Below, in pieces: positions 35,893-45,525 of a DNA stretch of 64,000 nucleotides. Position 1 is the first letter of the stretch. Every line of letters begins with the position of its first letter. Below the pieces are notes generated by a model. It was not told the DNA's origin. It did no database searches and saw only the letters and a list, made by a program, of their open reading frames with translations. Origin of the DNA: Salisediminibacterium beveridgei (GTDB lineage: Bacteria > Bacillota > Bacilli > Bacillales > Salisediminibacteriaceae). The stretch covers positions 620,001 to 684,000 of the forward strand of contig NZ_CP012502.1 in assembly GCF_001721685.1 (NCBI RefSeq). The letters are read 5' to 3'. The position numbers were made by a program, and so were the translations under genes.

Positions 35893-37401
35893 CTATTTCT
35901 TGACGGTATCAGTCAGCTGTTCACTGATCAGATCCGCCGTCAGCTGACCGCTCAACGTGACCATCGGTACACCGCCGCCGGGGTGTGTGCTGCCCCCGGT
36001 GAAATACAGCCTGTCATAAATCTTGCTCTTGGCGGGGATCTTAAATCCGCCGTTGGTCGCTTTGTTGGAGGCAATGCCGTAGATGGAACCGCCGTTTGCG
36101 CCGTAGAGTTCTTCGAGGTCATCCGGCGTGAACCGGTATTCGAACTCGATGCTGTCGCGAAGGCCGGTCATTCCCATCCGTTCAAGTTTATCAAGCACCA
36201 CTTCCCGGTACTCGTCCCAGTCCGTTTCGACTTTCTGGAGCGTCTTCGGCGGAACGTGGGTGAGGACAAACAGATTTTCTTTGCCCTCCGGTGCCTGCCC
36301 TGGATCTGATTTACTTGAGATGCCGATGTATACGGTCGGATCCTCAGCCGGAATACCTTCATCGTAAATCTGTCTGAACTCTTTCTCCTGGTCTTCAGAA
36401 AAGAAGAAGTTATGGTGTGTCGTCATATCGAATGTCCGGTCTGTACCGAGCAGTAAAACGAGTCCGGATACCGTTGGTTCATAGGTTTTCGACAGCTTCT
36501 TTGCCTCTTTTTTCGCAGGGCCCTTTTGCGGCAGGAGGGTCTGGTAAGCCGGAATGGCTTCCAGGTTCGAGACGACGAGGTCCGCCTGATGGAAGGAACC
36601 ATCTGCAGTCACTACCCCTTTTGCCTCGCCATTGTCCACATGAATATGAGCGATTGGCATGTTTGTTGTCACGGGCACACGCAGCTCAGCAAGAAGTTTT
36701 TCCATGCCTTCTGCGATCCCATACATGCCGCCTTTGACGTAATGAATGCCCAGACCGAGCTGCACGTAAATGAGCTGGTTCAAAATAGCCGGAGACTGAT
36801 AAGGATTGGAACCGACGTACATGACGAAAAAATTGAACAACTGTTCAAGGTGGGGGTTGTCAAAATATTTTTTCGTATGATCTGCCACGGTGTGAAAGGG
36901 GTCCATCGCCATCAATTCTTTGAACTGATGGAGTTTCCGGAATTCATTCAACCCGGAGATGCTGGTCTTATAGAAACTTTTCATACACAGCTGATACATC
37001 GACTCGGAGTAGGATAAAAACTGAGAAAATGATGCGCCGGCATCCGGGGCAACTTTGCCCATCTCCTGGATCATATCCGGTAAATCGCCGGTAACATCGA
37101 GGCTGGTGCCGTCTTCGAAGAACGTCCGCCACTGCGGCTCGATGCGTTCAATCGTCATATAATCTTCTACGCGGCGATGCACCCGCTCAAATAACTGATC
37201 AAGTACCCACGGCATCGTCAAAATCGACGGACCCGTATCAAACGTAAACCCCTTTCCGGAACGGCGGTTCAATTTACCACCCAGATTCTCATTTTTTTCG
37301 AACAGCTCAACGTCATACCCTTTCCCTTTCAAGGAAATGGCTGCCGATAAGCCGCCGAGTCCTCCACCAATGACAATCGCTTTCGTTTTCTTTCTTTCCA
37401 T
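35893..37401 (-). CDS. carotenoid desaturase/oxygenase family protein, CrtP/CrtNb-like
   Basis: A 502-residue FAD-dependent amine-oxidase-fold enzyme of the phytoene desaturase family. Dinucleotide-binding IVIGGGLGGLSAAISLK is at 10-26 and FDTGPSILTMP follows. The C-terminal signature FTGGSTHPGGGVPMVTLSG resembles the terminal-oxidase branch (CrtP/CrtNb, acting on 4,4'-diaponeurosporene or apo-lycopene ends) more than the desaturase branch; that is a judgement by eye. It lies on the minus strand, downstream of a methyltransferase in the same direction, interrupting the conserved gene order. GGAGGTG ribosome site. The carotenoid synthase is not in this window. Confidence 0.85.
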   Translation of the reverse strand: MERKKTKAIVIGGGLGGLSAAISLKGKGYDVELFEKNENLGGKLNRRSGKGFTFDTGPSILTMPWVLDQLFERVHRRVEDYMTIERIEPQWRTFFEDGTSLDVTGDLPDMIQEMGKVAPDAGASFSQFLSYSESMYQLCMKSFYKTSISGLNEFRKLHQFKELMAMDPFHTVADHTKKYFDNPHLEQLFNFFVMYVGSNPYQSPAILNQLIYVQLGLGIHYVKGGMYGIAEGMEKLLAELRVPVTTNMPIAHIHVDNGEAKGVVTADGSFHQADLVVSNLEAIPAYQTLLPQKGPAKKEAKKLSKTYEPTVSGLVLLLGTDRTFDMTTHHNFFFSEDQEKEFRQIYDEGIPAEDPTVYIGISSKSDPGQAPEGKENLFVLTHVPPKTLQKVETDWDEYREVVLDKLERMGMTGLRDSIEFEYRFTPDDLEELYGANGGSIYGIASNKATNGGFKIPAKSKIYDRLYFTGGSTHPGGGVPMVTLSGQLTADLISEQLTDTVKK

Positions 37402-37462
37402 GTCTTTACACCTCCAGAATTATTAAAACAGCTGCTTTCACGTATCGTTTTTCTTTATGGGA

Positions 37463-37535
37463 CTGTTATCGTTCATTGTTCATTTCTTACGCTCACGGCG
37501 GACGCCTGCCACAGGAGTCGCCCGCGGATCGGCTC
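37463..37535 (-). repeat. fragment of a GC-rich Bacillales-type intergenic repeat
   Basis: The gap between the two carotenoid-region genes contains CCGCGGGCGACTCCTGTGGC and GGCGTCCGCCGTGAGCG (minus strand), with an imperfect internal hairpin. This resembles the start of GC-rich intergenic repeats seen in many Bacillaceae genomes. Only a fragment appears present, and no second copy is in the window. Confidence 0.4.
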
Positions 37536-37574
37536 ATTGCAACGATCTTCAGTAACACACTGTATGAAAGGAAA

Positions 37575-38126
37575 CTAATAGATAAACGGGATCAGCCGGT
37601 AGCGGCTTTTCATCCATTCTTGATACCGGATGCCAAATGCCTGAATCAAAAGGGTTTCTTCTCCTTTAATCCGGCGGATCAGCGCCGGCAGAGCCGTGAA
37701 GAGAACCAGGATGCTCGCAAGGATGCTTCCTGTGTAAAGAGTGAAGCCCATGACCGTAAAAAGCAGCCCGGAATAAAGGGGGTGACTCAGGATCCGGTAG
37801 GGTCCTGTACCGACCAGGGTATCCCCGTCGCGCACCTGAACGTCTCGGGTGAATTGTCTGCCGAGGTGGAGAATGCCCCAGTACCGAAGCATAATTCCGC
37901 TACCGTAGCAAAACACACCCGCGCCTTGAATAACGGCTGCTTCATATGTCCAGAAGGCAAATTCCCTGGTCACTGCAGCCGTGAAAATGACGAGCAAAAC
38001 CGATGTCAGGATCAGCGGAAAGGAACGCTTTTCGTCGCCCTCAGCTTTTGAGCGGCTTTTGAAGAACAAAAATTCACCGATCCATACTGCTGTAAAAAGA
38101 ATGATCATCCAGTCAGCCCAGTTCAT
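37575..38126 (-). CDS. isoprenylcysteine carboxyl methyltransferase (ICMT) family protein
   Basis: A 183-residue membrane protein with about four to five hydrophobic segments and the ICMT/PEMT signature GPYRILSHPLYSGLL (about 108-122), which binds S-adenosylmethionine, plus the conserved Glu in RRIKGEETLLIQAFG and a YQEWMKSRYRLIP end. Bacterial members methylate lipophilic acids. Bacteria lack prenylated CAAX proteins. Being upstream of a carotenoid oxidase in the same direction suggests it could methylate a carotenoid carboxylate; that is inference. GAGGGGGCC ribosome site. Confidence 0.85.
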   Translation of the reverse strand: MNWADWMIILFTAVWIGEFLFFKSRSKAEGDEKRSFPLILTSVLLVIFTAAVTREFAFWTYEAAVIQGAGVFCYGSGIMLRYWGILHLGRQFTRDVQVRDGDTLVGTGPYRILSHPLYSGLLFTVMGFTLYTGSILASILVLFTALPALIRRIKGEETLLIQAFGIRYQEWMKSRYRLIPFIY

Positions 38127-38239
38127 AAATGGCCCCCTCAGTAAAATTTGGAAATGAACATTGAACTTTACCCGAATTTACAAGTTCTTAACCTGAAGGC
38201 TCGACAAAGTGTGTTAAAATAAGGGGGAAGGCATTGACG

Positions 38240-38268
38240 TTGACAAAGTGCTCTCAGTGCGTTAATAT
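38240..38268 (+). promoter_or_regulatory. trxB promoter
   Basis: Consensus TTGACA, 17 nt, TAATAT. The predicted start lies inside the inverted repeat at 38266-38283. The leader would be about 115 nt. Confidence 0.75.
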
Positions 38269-38283
38269 ACCTAGTAGGGTATA
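38266..38283. promoter_or_regulatory. TATACC-N6-GGTATA operator at trxB start site
   Basis: TATACCTAGTAGGGTATA has perfect 6-bp arms around 6 bases and overlaps the -10 and the predicted +1. The shape resembles operators of the CsoR/CstR repressor family (ATACC...GGTAT). CstR members sense persulfides, so control of a thioredoxin reductase is plausible, but the regulator is unproven. Confidence 0.45.
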
Positions 38284-38385
38284 CGGGCGGCGGCTTTTCT
38301 GAGCAGGAAAGTGGACGAAGTTGGCCGTTATCTATATGATGAATTGAAGATTGATTGTAATTTTTAAAGATTCCAAGGAGCGTGA

Positions 38386-39348
<963 letters not shown>

Positions 39349-39354
39349 CCGAAA

Positions 39355-39380
39355 AAGAAGGGGAACCCCCTTCTTTTTTT
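39355..39380 (+). terminator. trxB intrinsic terminator
   Basis: AAGAAGGGG and CCCCTTCTT pair around AAC, followed by five T, 6 nt after the trxB stop. Repeat copy 3 begins 12 nt after the stem. Confidence 0.9.
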
Positions 39381-39387
39381 GTTCATC

Positions 39388-39460
39388 AGAATGTTTAAGT
39401 TTGCCAAAGGATTGAAGTATCAGTGCAACCCGGTTTTTCATCAAAGCTTCCATGATCAGC
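39388..39460 (+). repeat. terminator-associated dispersed repeat, copy 3
   Basis: AGAATGTTTAAGTTTGCC and AAAGGATTGAAGTATCAGTGC match the first 40-45 bases of the other copies almost base for base; the later part (TTTTTCATCAAAGCTTCC) is strongly diverged. Same orientation as trxB, right after its terminator. Confidence 0.65.
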
Positions 39461-39657
39461 CGCTGTGTCACCTGCGGAAAATAACCGCTTTCATAAACTG
39501 TATTACACTTTTAAATCGTCTGTTATATAAATTGAAAATGCGTTTTGATTCAAGGAATATAAATCGTAACGTCCTCTTAATTCATCTGTAACACAGGTGA
39601 AATAGAAACGCGTTATGATAGAAATAGTAATTGACCCCCTTTTTATTTATATTTTCT
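39461..39657 (+). other. gene-free stretch upstream of an orphan terminator
   Basis: Part of the 436-bp trxB-rapZ gap. It is AT-rich, with a possible TATGAT -10 at 39614-39619 but no clear -35. No reading frame with a ribosome site. Transcription from this region into the hairpin at 39658 would make a short RNA. Confidence 0.4.
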
Positions 39658-39690
39658 GCACGGACGAACGATGTCCGTGCTCTTTTTTTT
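39658..39690 (+). terminator. orphan intrinsic terminator
   Basis: GCACGGAC and GTCCGTGC form a perfect 8-bp stem with a 7-nt loop, then TC and eight T. It is 280 nt beyond the trxB terminator, with no gene between them, so it probably ends a small RNA or backs up trxB termination. Confidence 0.85.
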
Positions 39691-39698
39691 GTGCAGGA

Positions 39699-39728
39699 TT
39701 GGTTATGAAACAAAAGATGTAGTATACT
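39699..39728 (+). promoter_or_regulatory. rapZ-glmR-whiA-crh promoter
   Basis: TTGGTT, 18 nt, TATACT, about 55 nt before rapZ and right after the orphan terminator. Confidence 0.55.
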
Positions 39729-39784
39729 TAGCAAAAGAACTGTTACATGTGTTCTAGTACCCTGACGGTTAGGAGCGTTGCCGC

Positions 39785-40684
39785 ATGAACGAGAAAACAA
39801 CGGGTCATTCAACCATTGATTTAGTGATCATCACCGGGATGTCCGGAGCGGGGAAAACCGTTGCCGTGCAGAGCTTTGAAGATATGGGTTACTTCTGTGT
39901 AGACAACCTGCCACCCGCGCTGATGCCGAAATTCATCGACCTTGTGGAAGGATCCGGTGGAAAAATGAATAAAGTGGCATTGGTCATCGACCTGCGGGCA
40001 CGTGAATTTTTTGACCATTTATTCCAGGCCATCGACGCCATGTCCTTGGAATCCCACGTATCTCCGCGGATTCTGTTTCTCGATGCCGAGGACGGGAAAC
40101 TGGTTTCAAGATACAAGGAAACAAGACGAAATCATCCGCTTGCTGACGGTGGCGGACCTTTGGAAGGCATCCAGGCGGAGAGAGACATGCTCGATGAAAT
40201 GAAGGGACAGGCTCAGACGATCATTGATACAACCGATATGAAGCCGCTCCAGTTGCGTGAGCGGATCATTGAACAGTTTTCCAGTGGAGAAACCGATACG
40301 TTTTCGATTCATCTGCTGTCATTCGGCTTTAAGCACGGTATTCCGATTGATGCGGACCTGGTTTTTGATGTCCGGTTCTTACCGAATCCGCACTACATCG
40401 ATCATATGCGCTCCTTAACAGGACTCGATGATGAAGTGTACAATTATGTGTTGAAATGGAATGAAACCAGAATGTTTATCGACAAATTGGATGATTTGCT
40501 GCAGTATATGGTCCCGCAGTACCAGCGGGAAGGGAAGCAGCAACTGGTGATCGCGATCGGCTGTACCGGAGGGAAGCATCGTTCAGTGACCCTGGCTGAG
40601 TATTTCGATAAAGTATTCTCGAAGATGGACTATCAAACCTTTGTCACTCATCGTGATATTGAAAAAGGGCGAAAAGAAGGATGA
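39785..40684 (+). CDS. rapZ: RapZ/YvcJ nucleotide-binding protein
   Basis: A 299-residue P-loop protein. Walker A GMSGAGKT (18-25), Walker B-like LFLDAEDG, and the C-terminal domain with [11 protein letters not shown], which in E. coli RapZ binds the small RNA GlmZ and glucosamine-6-phosphate. In Bacillus (YvcJ) it hydrolyses nucleotides and affects competence; no GlmZ is known there. TTAGGAG precedes the ATG. Overlaps glmR by 4 bases. Confidence 0.94.
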   Translation: MNEKTTGHSTIDLVIITGMSGAGKTVAVQSFEDMGYFCVDNLPPALMPKFIDLVEGSGGKMNKVALVIDLRAREFFDHLFQAIDAMSLESHVSPRILFLDAEDGKLVSRYKETRRNHPLADGGGPLEGIQAERDMLDEMKGQAQTIIDTTDMKPLQLRERIIEQFSSGETDTFSIHLLSFGFKHGIPIDADLVFDVRFLPNPHYIDHMRSLTGLDDEVYNYVLKWNETRMFIDKLDDLLQYMVPQYQREGKQQLVIAIGCTGGKHRSVTLAEYFDKVFSKMDYQTFVTHRDIEKGRKEG

Positions 40685-41631
40685 GTCTGAATAAAGCGAA
40701 AGTCGTTGTCATCGGGGGAGGCACCGGCTTATCCGTATTGCTCAGAGGACTGAAAACATTTCCTGTAGATATTTCGGCCATCGTCACGGTTGCTGATGAT
40801 GGTGGCAGTTCGGGAAGGCTCCGGGAAGAATTGAATATCCCCCCACCAGGAGATATCCGCAATGTCCTGGTGGCTTTGTCTGAAGTGGAACCGTTATTTG
40901 AAGACTTGTTTCAGCACCGCTTTGATCAAGGCGCAGGGCTGAGCGGTCATTCGCTTGGGAACCTTCTCATCGCTGGGATGAGCTCAGTGATGGGCGATTT
41001 TTCAAGAGGGGTACAGGAGATCAGCCGGGTGTTGAATGTCAAGGGCACGGTGATTCCTGTGTCAAACCAGCATTTGACACTCCATGCCAGGTTTCGGGAC
41101 GGGAGCACATGTGCGGGTGAATCAAAGATTCCTTTGATCGGAAAACCCATTGAGCGGGTTTATCTTGAACCCGCTAACCCGATACCAAGCTCGGAAGCCA
41201 TTCAGGCACTTGAAGAAGCAAACCTGATCATTTTGGGCCCTGGCAGTCTTTATACCAGTATTATTCCAAATTTGATGGTTCCGGGGATTCGTGAAGGGCT
41301 GATGGAATCCAAAGCACCAAAAGTCTATATCTGTAATGTCATGACCCAACCAGGAGAAACGGATGGGTATACCGTCGGAGATCATATTCAGGCGATTGAT
41401 GATCATCTTCAGGCAAAAGTCATCGACTCGGTGATTATGAACACACAGACCATTCCATTCTCTTACCGTGAACGGTATATGGGGGAAGGCGCCGAACCAG
41501 TTGCGATTGATCAGGCGAGACTTGATGAGTGGAAGATTAGAACAATCGATGATGAATTATTATCCTTTGAGAACGAGCTGCTCCGGCATAATGCCATCAA
41601 ATTGTCCCAACGGCTATTGTCTTTGATGTAG
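40681..41631 (+). CDS. glmR: GlmR (YvcK) UDP-GlcNAc-binding regulator
   Basis: A 316-residue YvcK/CofD-superfamily protein. It starts [18 protein letters not shown], with [21 protein letters not shown] and [14 protein letters not shown] typical of the family. In B. subtilis it binds UDP-GlcNAc and stimulates GlmS to send carbon to cell-wall precursors on gluconeogenic carbon. ATGA overlap with rapZ; whiA follows after 40 nt. Older name: gluconeogenesis factor. Confidence 0.95.
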   Translation: MSLNKAKVVVIGGGTGLSVLLRGLKTFPVDISAIVTVADDGGSSGRLREELNIPPPGDIRNVLVALSEVEPLFEDLFQHRFDQGAGLSGHSLGNLLIAGMSSVMGDFSRGVQEISRVLNVKGTVIPVSNQHLTLHARFRDGSTCAGESKIPLIGKPIERVYLEPANPIPSSEAIQALEEANLIILGPGSLYTSIIPNLMVPGIREGLMESKAPKVYICNVMTQPGETDGYTVGDHIQAIDDHLQAKVIDSVIMNTQTIPFSYRERYMGEGAEPVAIDQARLDEWKIRTIDDELLSFENELLRHNAIKLSQRLLSLM

Positions 41632-41671
41632 GCATTGTGAACGCAGCAGCAGGTGGGGGTGAAAGAGAACG

Positions 41672-42613
41672 ATGTCATTTGCTTCAGTAACAAAAAAAGA
41701 ATTAACGCAATTGGATTCTGATGATTGCTGTGCAAAAGCGGAACTTGCGGCAATCATCCGGATGAATGGATCGGTTCATATCCGGAATATGCAGATATCT
41801 CTGGATGTGCAGACTGAGAATGCCGCGATTGCCAGAAGAATCTATACGTTGTTAAAGAAAATTTATCAGGTACACGTCGAACTTCTCGTCCGGAAAAAGA
41901 TGAGGCTGAAGAAAAATAATGTGTACGTTGTGCGTATTGGTCGTGAGGCGAGAAACCTCCTGGAAAATATGAAAATTGTTGATGAATCTTTTTCGTTTAC
42001 AAGGGATATTGATAGGGAATTGGTAAGAAAAGACTGTTGCAAACGGGCCTATATCCGCGGGGCTTTTCTTGCGGGCGGGTCGGTCAATCACCCGGATACG
42101 TCCTCGTATCACCTTGAAATCTTCTCCTTTTATGAAGAACATAATGAATCGCTTTTGCAGCTGCTTGATTATTTTGGGATTAAAGGCAAATTGATCGAAC
42201 GGAAAAAAGGATTCGTGCTCTATTTGAAAGAAGGCGAACGGATTAGTGAATTCTTGAATGTTGTCGGTGCGCATCAGGCACTGCTGAAATTTGAAGATGT
42301 CCGGATTATGAAGGATATGCGGAATTCGGTTAACCGGCTTGTAAATTGTGAAACAGCAAACTTGAATAAAACCGTGGGCGCCGCCATGCGTCAGGTGGAA
42401 AATATTAAACTGATCCGCAACACGGTGGGCATAGATGCATTACCTGAACGTCTGCAGGAAATTGCTGAAAAACGTTTGGACCATCAGGATATATCACTCA
42501 AAGAACTAGGTGAAATGCTCAAGGGGAACGTCAGTAAATCCGGCGTCAATCACAGAATGAGGAAAATTGAGGAATTTGCAAACGAAATCCGGGCAGGAAA
42601 GCGTACAAGCTGA
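41672..42613 (+). CDS. whiA: DNA-binding protein WhiA
   Basis: A 313-residue WhiA. The N-terminal degenerate LAGLIDADG homing-endonuclease-like domain (about 1-200; [29 protein letters not shown]) has lost nuclease use in the family. The C-terminal helix-turn-helix (about 225-313; [21 protein letters not shown]) binds DNA. In Streptomyces it controls sporulation; in Bacillus it affects chromosome segregation and division. Conserved cluster with glmR and crh. AGGTGGGGGTG ribosome region. Confidence 0.95.
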   Translation: MSFASVTKKELTQLDSDDCCAKAELAAIIRMNGSVHIRNMQISLDVQTENAAIARRIYTLLKKIYQVHVELLVRKKMRLKKNNVYVVRIGREARNLLENMKIVDESFSFTRDIDRELVRKDCCKRAYIRGAFLAGGSVNHPDTSSYHLEIFSFYEEHNESLLQLLDYFGIKGKLIERKKGFVLYLKEGERISEFLNVVGAHQALLKFEDVRIMKDMRNSVNRLVNCETANLNKTVGAAMRQVENIKLIRNTVGIDALPERLQEIAEKRLDHQDISLKELGEMLKGNVSKSGVNHRMRKIEEFANEIRAGKRTS

Positions 42614-42697
42614 TACGTTATTTCCTGTCCGTCAGAACTGAAAGCGTTTAAACGACCAGGCAGAGTAGATGACAATAAACCAGAGAGGATGACGAAT

Positions 42698-42955
42698 ATG
42701 ATCGAGAGAACAGTTACCGTGAATCGGAAAGCAGGTTTGCAGGCGAGGCCTGCAGCACTTTTTGTACAGGAGGCAAACCGGTTTGCCTCAGAGATTTTTA
42801 TCGAAAAGGATGGTAAAAACGTCAATGCAAAGAGCATTATGGGGATCATGAGCCTGGCTGTAGGAGCCAATAAGGACGTGACCTTGAAAGTGGACGGGCC
42901 GGATGAGGAAGATGCAATCAATGCACTGGTGGCTTTTGTGGAGAAAGAAGAATGA
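42698..42955 (+). CDS. crh: catabolite repression HPr-like protein Crh
   Basis: An 85-residue HPr paralogue. The PTS phosphorylation His15 is replaced by Gln (AGLQARPAALF), the mark of Crh, while the regulatory Ser46 region is kept (NAKSIMGIMSLAV). HprK phosphorylates Ser46 and Crh-Ser-P acts as a CcpA corepressor; without His15 it cannot take part in sugar transport. The start is ATG 42698 after GAGAGGA; the earlier in-frame ATG 42689 is inside the ribosome site. The length equals that of B. subtilis Crh. Confidence 0.95.
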   Translation: MIERTVTVNRKAGLQARPAALFVQEANRFASEIFIEKDGKNVNAKSIMGIMSLAVGANKDVTLKVDGPDEEDAINALVAFVEKEE

Positions 42956-42969
42956 GTGATTTTGAACAG

Positions 42970-43058
42970 CGATAAAGAAACCCTGTTTTTCGCCAAGCTT
43001 TACTGGCGAAAGCCTTCGTTGCCATAGACTCCAACCCTGTAGCGAACTTCAACATTCC
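42970..43058 (-). repeat. terminator-associated dispersed repeat, copy 4
   Basis: On the minus strand it starts GGAATGTTGAAGTTCGC, then GGCAACGAAGGCTTTCGCCA, TTGGCGA and GGTTTCTTTA, closely matching copy 2. It begins 14 nt after the clpP terminator stem and lies in clpP's direction, filling the gap to the end of crh. Confidence 0.7.
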
Positions 43059-43069
43059 TGTTCCGTATG

Positions 43070-43108
43070 AAAAAAGATCCGAACCCAACACAGCGGGCTC
43101 GGATCTTT
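43070..43108 (-). terminator. clpP intrinsic terminator
   Basis: On the minus strand AAAGATCCGAGCCC and GGGTTCGGATCTTT pair with one G-T, followed by TTT. Confidence 0.9.
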
Positions 43109-43121
43109 GTTATTCTATTGC

Positions 43122-43715
43122 TTATTTTGAATCCGGTGTCTTGTCCATGACTTCATCGATCAGACCATACTCTTTTGCTTCAGCCGCACTCAGGAAATTG
43201 TCCCGGTCCGTGTCTTTTCGAACGGTCTCGATATCCTGACCCGTGCGCTCTGCAAGAATCCGGTTTAATTTTTCTTTCATTTCCACGATTCGTTTTGCGT
43301 GAATTTCAATATCAGAGGCCTGCCCCTGGGTTCCTCCGAGCGGCTGGTGAATCATGACTTCACTGTTGGGCAGTGCATAGCGTTTACCCGGCTCGCCGGC
43401 GGTCAAGAGAAAAGCACCCATGGAAGCTGCCATACCGATGCAGATGGTTTGTACTTTCGGTTTGATAAACTGCATGGTGTCGTAGATAGCCATGCCGGCA
43501 GTGATCGAACCACCTGGACTGTTAATGTAAAGTGAAATATCTTTGTCCGGGTCGTCCGCTGCCAAAAACAGAAGCTGGGCGACAATGGAATTTGCCACGT
43601 TGTCGTCAACCGGTGTACCAAGCATAATAATACGGTCTTTCAGAAGACGTGAGTAAATGTCATACGCACGCTCGCCGCGGTTTGTTTGTTCAATGACTGT
43701 AGGGACTAAGTTCAT
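43122..43715 (-). CDS. clpP: ATP-dependent Clp protease proteolytic subunit
   Basis: A 197-residue ClpP serine protease that forms a 14-mer chamber fed by ClpX, ClpC or ClpE. Catalytic Ser in [13 protein letters not shown], His in [10 protein letters not shown], Asp in [10 protein letters not shown]; the N-terminal [18 protein letters not shown] is typical. The start at 43715 follows AGGAGGAGT. It removes tmRNA-tagged proteins; ssrA and smpB are also in the window. Upstream lies a CtsR box, so heat-shock control is likely. Confidence 0.97.
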   Translation of the reverse strand: MNLVPTVIEQTNRGERAYDIYSRLLKDRIIMLGTPVDDNVANSIVAQLLFLAADDPDKDISLYINSPGGSITAGMAIYDTMQFIKPKVQTICIGMAASMGAFLLTAGEPGKRYALPNSEVMIHQPLGGTQGQASDIEIHAKRIVEMKEKLNRILAERTGQDIETVRKDTDRDNFLSAAEAKEYGLIDEVMDKTPDSK

Positions 43716-43806
43716 AATGTTACTCCTCCTTTGATTTACCTGTTTCATTCAGATTCGATTTCATCACAGAGTAAGTTGGCTTAACCATGTCTGTATCTGC
43801 AAGTTC

Positions 43807-43836
43807 ATTTTACACTTAAAGGTCAATGAAGGTCAA
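43807..43836 (-). promoter_or_regulatory. clpP promoter
   Basis: On the minus strand TTGACC (43836-43831), 18 nt, TAAAAT (43812-43807), overlapped by the CtsR box. Confidence 0.7.
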
Positions 43837-43837
43837 A
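43821..43837 (+). promoter_or_regulatory. CtsR operator
   Basis: GGTCAAT-GAA-GGTCAAA is the CtsR heptad direct repeat (consensus RGTCAAA-NAN-RGTCAAA) with one base off. It covers the clpP -35 and part of the spacer, the standard place for repression until heat shock. The rest of the 284-bp clpP-rpoN gap shows nothing else clear. Confidence 0.85.
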
Positions 43838-43999
43838 TAGGAATGCTTAAAAGATATACACTACGAACCATAACCTGAAATCGCGTGATTTAAACCTGAA
43901 ATACGTCCGGAAATCTTTCAGGGTAGCCCCACCATCCTGATCCATCATGTATAATAAGAGGCAAAGCTCATTGAATGACATGGAAGGAGGCGATGAGAG

Positions 44000-45346
44000 T
44001 TGAATATGGACTACGGATTACACCAGCATCAGTCCATGAAGCTTGTCATGACAACTGAACTCAGGCAGGCGATCACGATGCTGCAATTCTCCACGCAGGA
44101 TCTGACTGATTATCTGCACGAACAGCAGCTCGAGAATCCACTCATCGAAATCCGCGATCCGGTGATGTATGAAGAAGTCACCCGGAGAGAAACAGCCGAC
44201 TCCTTTCGTCAACTCGATCGCAACTCAGGTCAGAAACGCCAGGAAACCAATGTGACAGCACTGGATTATCTGACTGAACCGGAGGAAGGATTAAAGGACC
44301 ACCTCTTGCATCAGATCCGGATGATGGACGCTGAAAACGAAACGAAGCAAGTCATGACATATTTGGCACTGAGCCTGAACGAGAATGGGTACCTCGAACA
44401 TGGGACGGACGTGTATGCACAGGAATTGAACGTTTTGGAAAAACGGACAGAGCACGCTTTGCAGATGCTTCAAACTCTGGATCCTCCCGGGATTGCTGCA
44501 AGAAATCTCACGGAATGCCTCATGATCCAACTCACTCAATTGGCGACGAAAGATCCGCTTGCAGAAGCGGTGGTGGCAGATCATCTCGATCAGCTTGCTG
44601 AGCGGCAGTTCAAAAAAATTGCGAAAGCACTGGACGTGGGTGTTGAAGACGTCGAGGCGGTAGCCGATTTTCTGAAGACGCTGAACCCGAAACCCGGTGC
44701 GAGCTTTCATTCTGAACCGGCCGAGTATGTCGCGCCGGATGTTCATGTGATTGACGTGAACGGCTCGTTGCACGTCAAGCTTGCAGAAAACCACCTCCCC
44801 AAGCTGACGATGAACAAGCAGTACGAACAGTTGCTCAGCGATGGCGGATCTGAAGTGGCTCACTATATGAAACAAAAGCATGAGCAGTTCCAATGGTTGA
44901 AAAAAAGCATCCGGCAGCGCCAGGAGACGATTTTAAAAGTGACAGAAGCGATCGTCCGCCATCAGGAAGCTTTTTTCCTTCACGGTGCAGAGTATCTGAA
45001 CCCGTTGAATTTAAAGACCATTGCCGAAGAGCTTGATATTCATGAATCAACGGTTTCGAGAGCGACGAGCAAAAAGTATGTCCAGTCTCCCCGCGGTTTG
45101 TATGAACTGAAGTATTTTTTCAAAAGCGGGATTGCCGGTTCAGACGGTACGGGGGATTCGGCAGATAAGATCAAAGTGAACATGAAGCGTCTCATTGACG
45201 AAGAAGAGAAGAAAAAGCCATTGTCAGATCAAAAACTGGCGGAATTATTGGCATTGAAAGAGATTCATGTATCCCGCAGAACCGTTGCGAAATACCGTGA
45301 AGAGCTGTCTATCCCCTCATCATCAAAGCGGAAACGATTCTCTTGA
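44000..45346 (+). CDS. rpoN: RNA polymerase sigma-54 factor
   Basis: A 448-residue sigma-54 (SigL in B. subtilis). The N-terminal activator-responsive region (LHQHQSMKLVMTTELRQAI) is followed by an acidic stretch, the core-binding domain, an HTH (LKTIAEELDIHESTVSRATS) and the RpoN box SRRTVAKYREELSIPSS, which reads the -24 element. It needs AAA+ enhancer-binding activators, none of which is in the window. AAGGAGG is ideally spaced to TTG 44000; ATG 44006 is the alternative. No terminator is obvious before cggR. Confidence 0.95.
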   Translation: MNMDYGLHQHQSMKLVMTTELRQAITMLQFSTQDLTDYLHEQQLENPLIEIRDPVMYEEVTRRETADSFRQLDRNSGQKRQETNVTALDYLTEPEEGLKDHLLHQIRMMDAENETKQVMTYLALSLNENGYLEHGTDVYAQELNVLEKRTEHALQMLQTLDPPGIAARNLTECLMIQLTQLATKDPLAEAVVADHLDQLAERQFKKIAKALDVGVEDVEAVADFLKTLNPKPGASFHSEPAEYVAPDVHVIDVNGSLHVKLAENHLPKLTMNKQYEQLLSDGGSEVAHYMKQKHEQFQWLKKSIRQRQETILKVTEAIVRHQEAFFLHGAEYLNPLNLKTIAEELDIHESTVSRATSKKYVQSPRGLYELKYFFKSGIAGSDGTGDSADKIKVNMKRLIDEEEKKKPLSDQKLAELLALKEIHVSRRTVAKYREELSIPSSSKRKRFS

Positions 45347-45358
45347 CCAAATTTGCAC

Positions 45359-45387
45359 TTGATTTGAAGAGCTGTAATTGATATGAT
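45359..45387 (+). promoter_or_regulatory. cggR-gapA operon promoter
   Basis: TTGATT, 17 nt, TATGAT. The CggR operator is about 60 nt downstream of the predicted start, allowing repression by blocking elongation as in B. subtilis. Confidence 0.65.
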
Positions 45388-45451
45388 GAATGTGCAGATC
45401 ATTTGCTGCACTAGTTACATATTGATGATCGTTCTTCTTTTTTATTCGGGT

Positions 45452-45489
45452 GGGACGTAAAATGTCTATAAGGGACAACAATCGTCCCT
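45452..45489. promoter_or_regulatory. CggR operator
   Basis: Two related half-sites: TGGGACGTAAAATGTCT and AGGGACAACAATCGTCCC. The GGGAC...TGTC tandem pattern matches the operator of the glycolytic repressor CggR, released by fructose-1,6-bisphosphate. It lies 36 nt before the cggR start. Confidence 0.8.
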
Positions 45490-45525
45490 TTTCAATGAAG
45501 CCTCATTAACAAAGGAGTATGCCCG

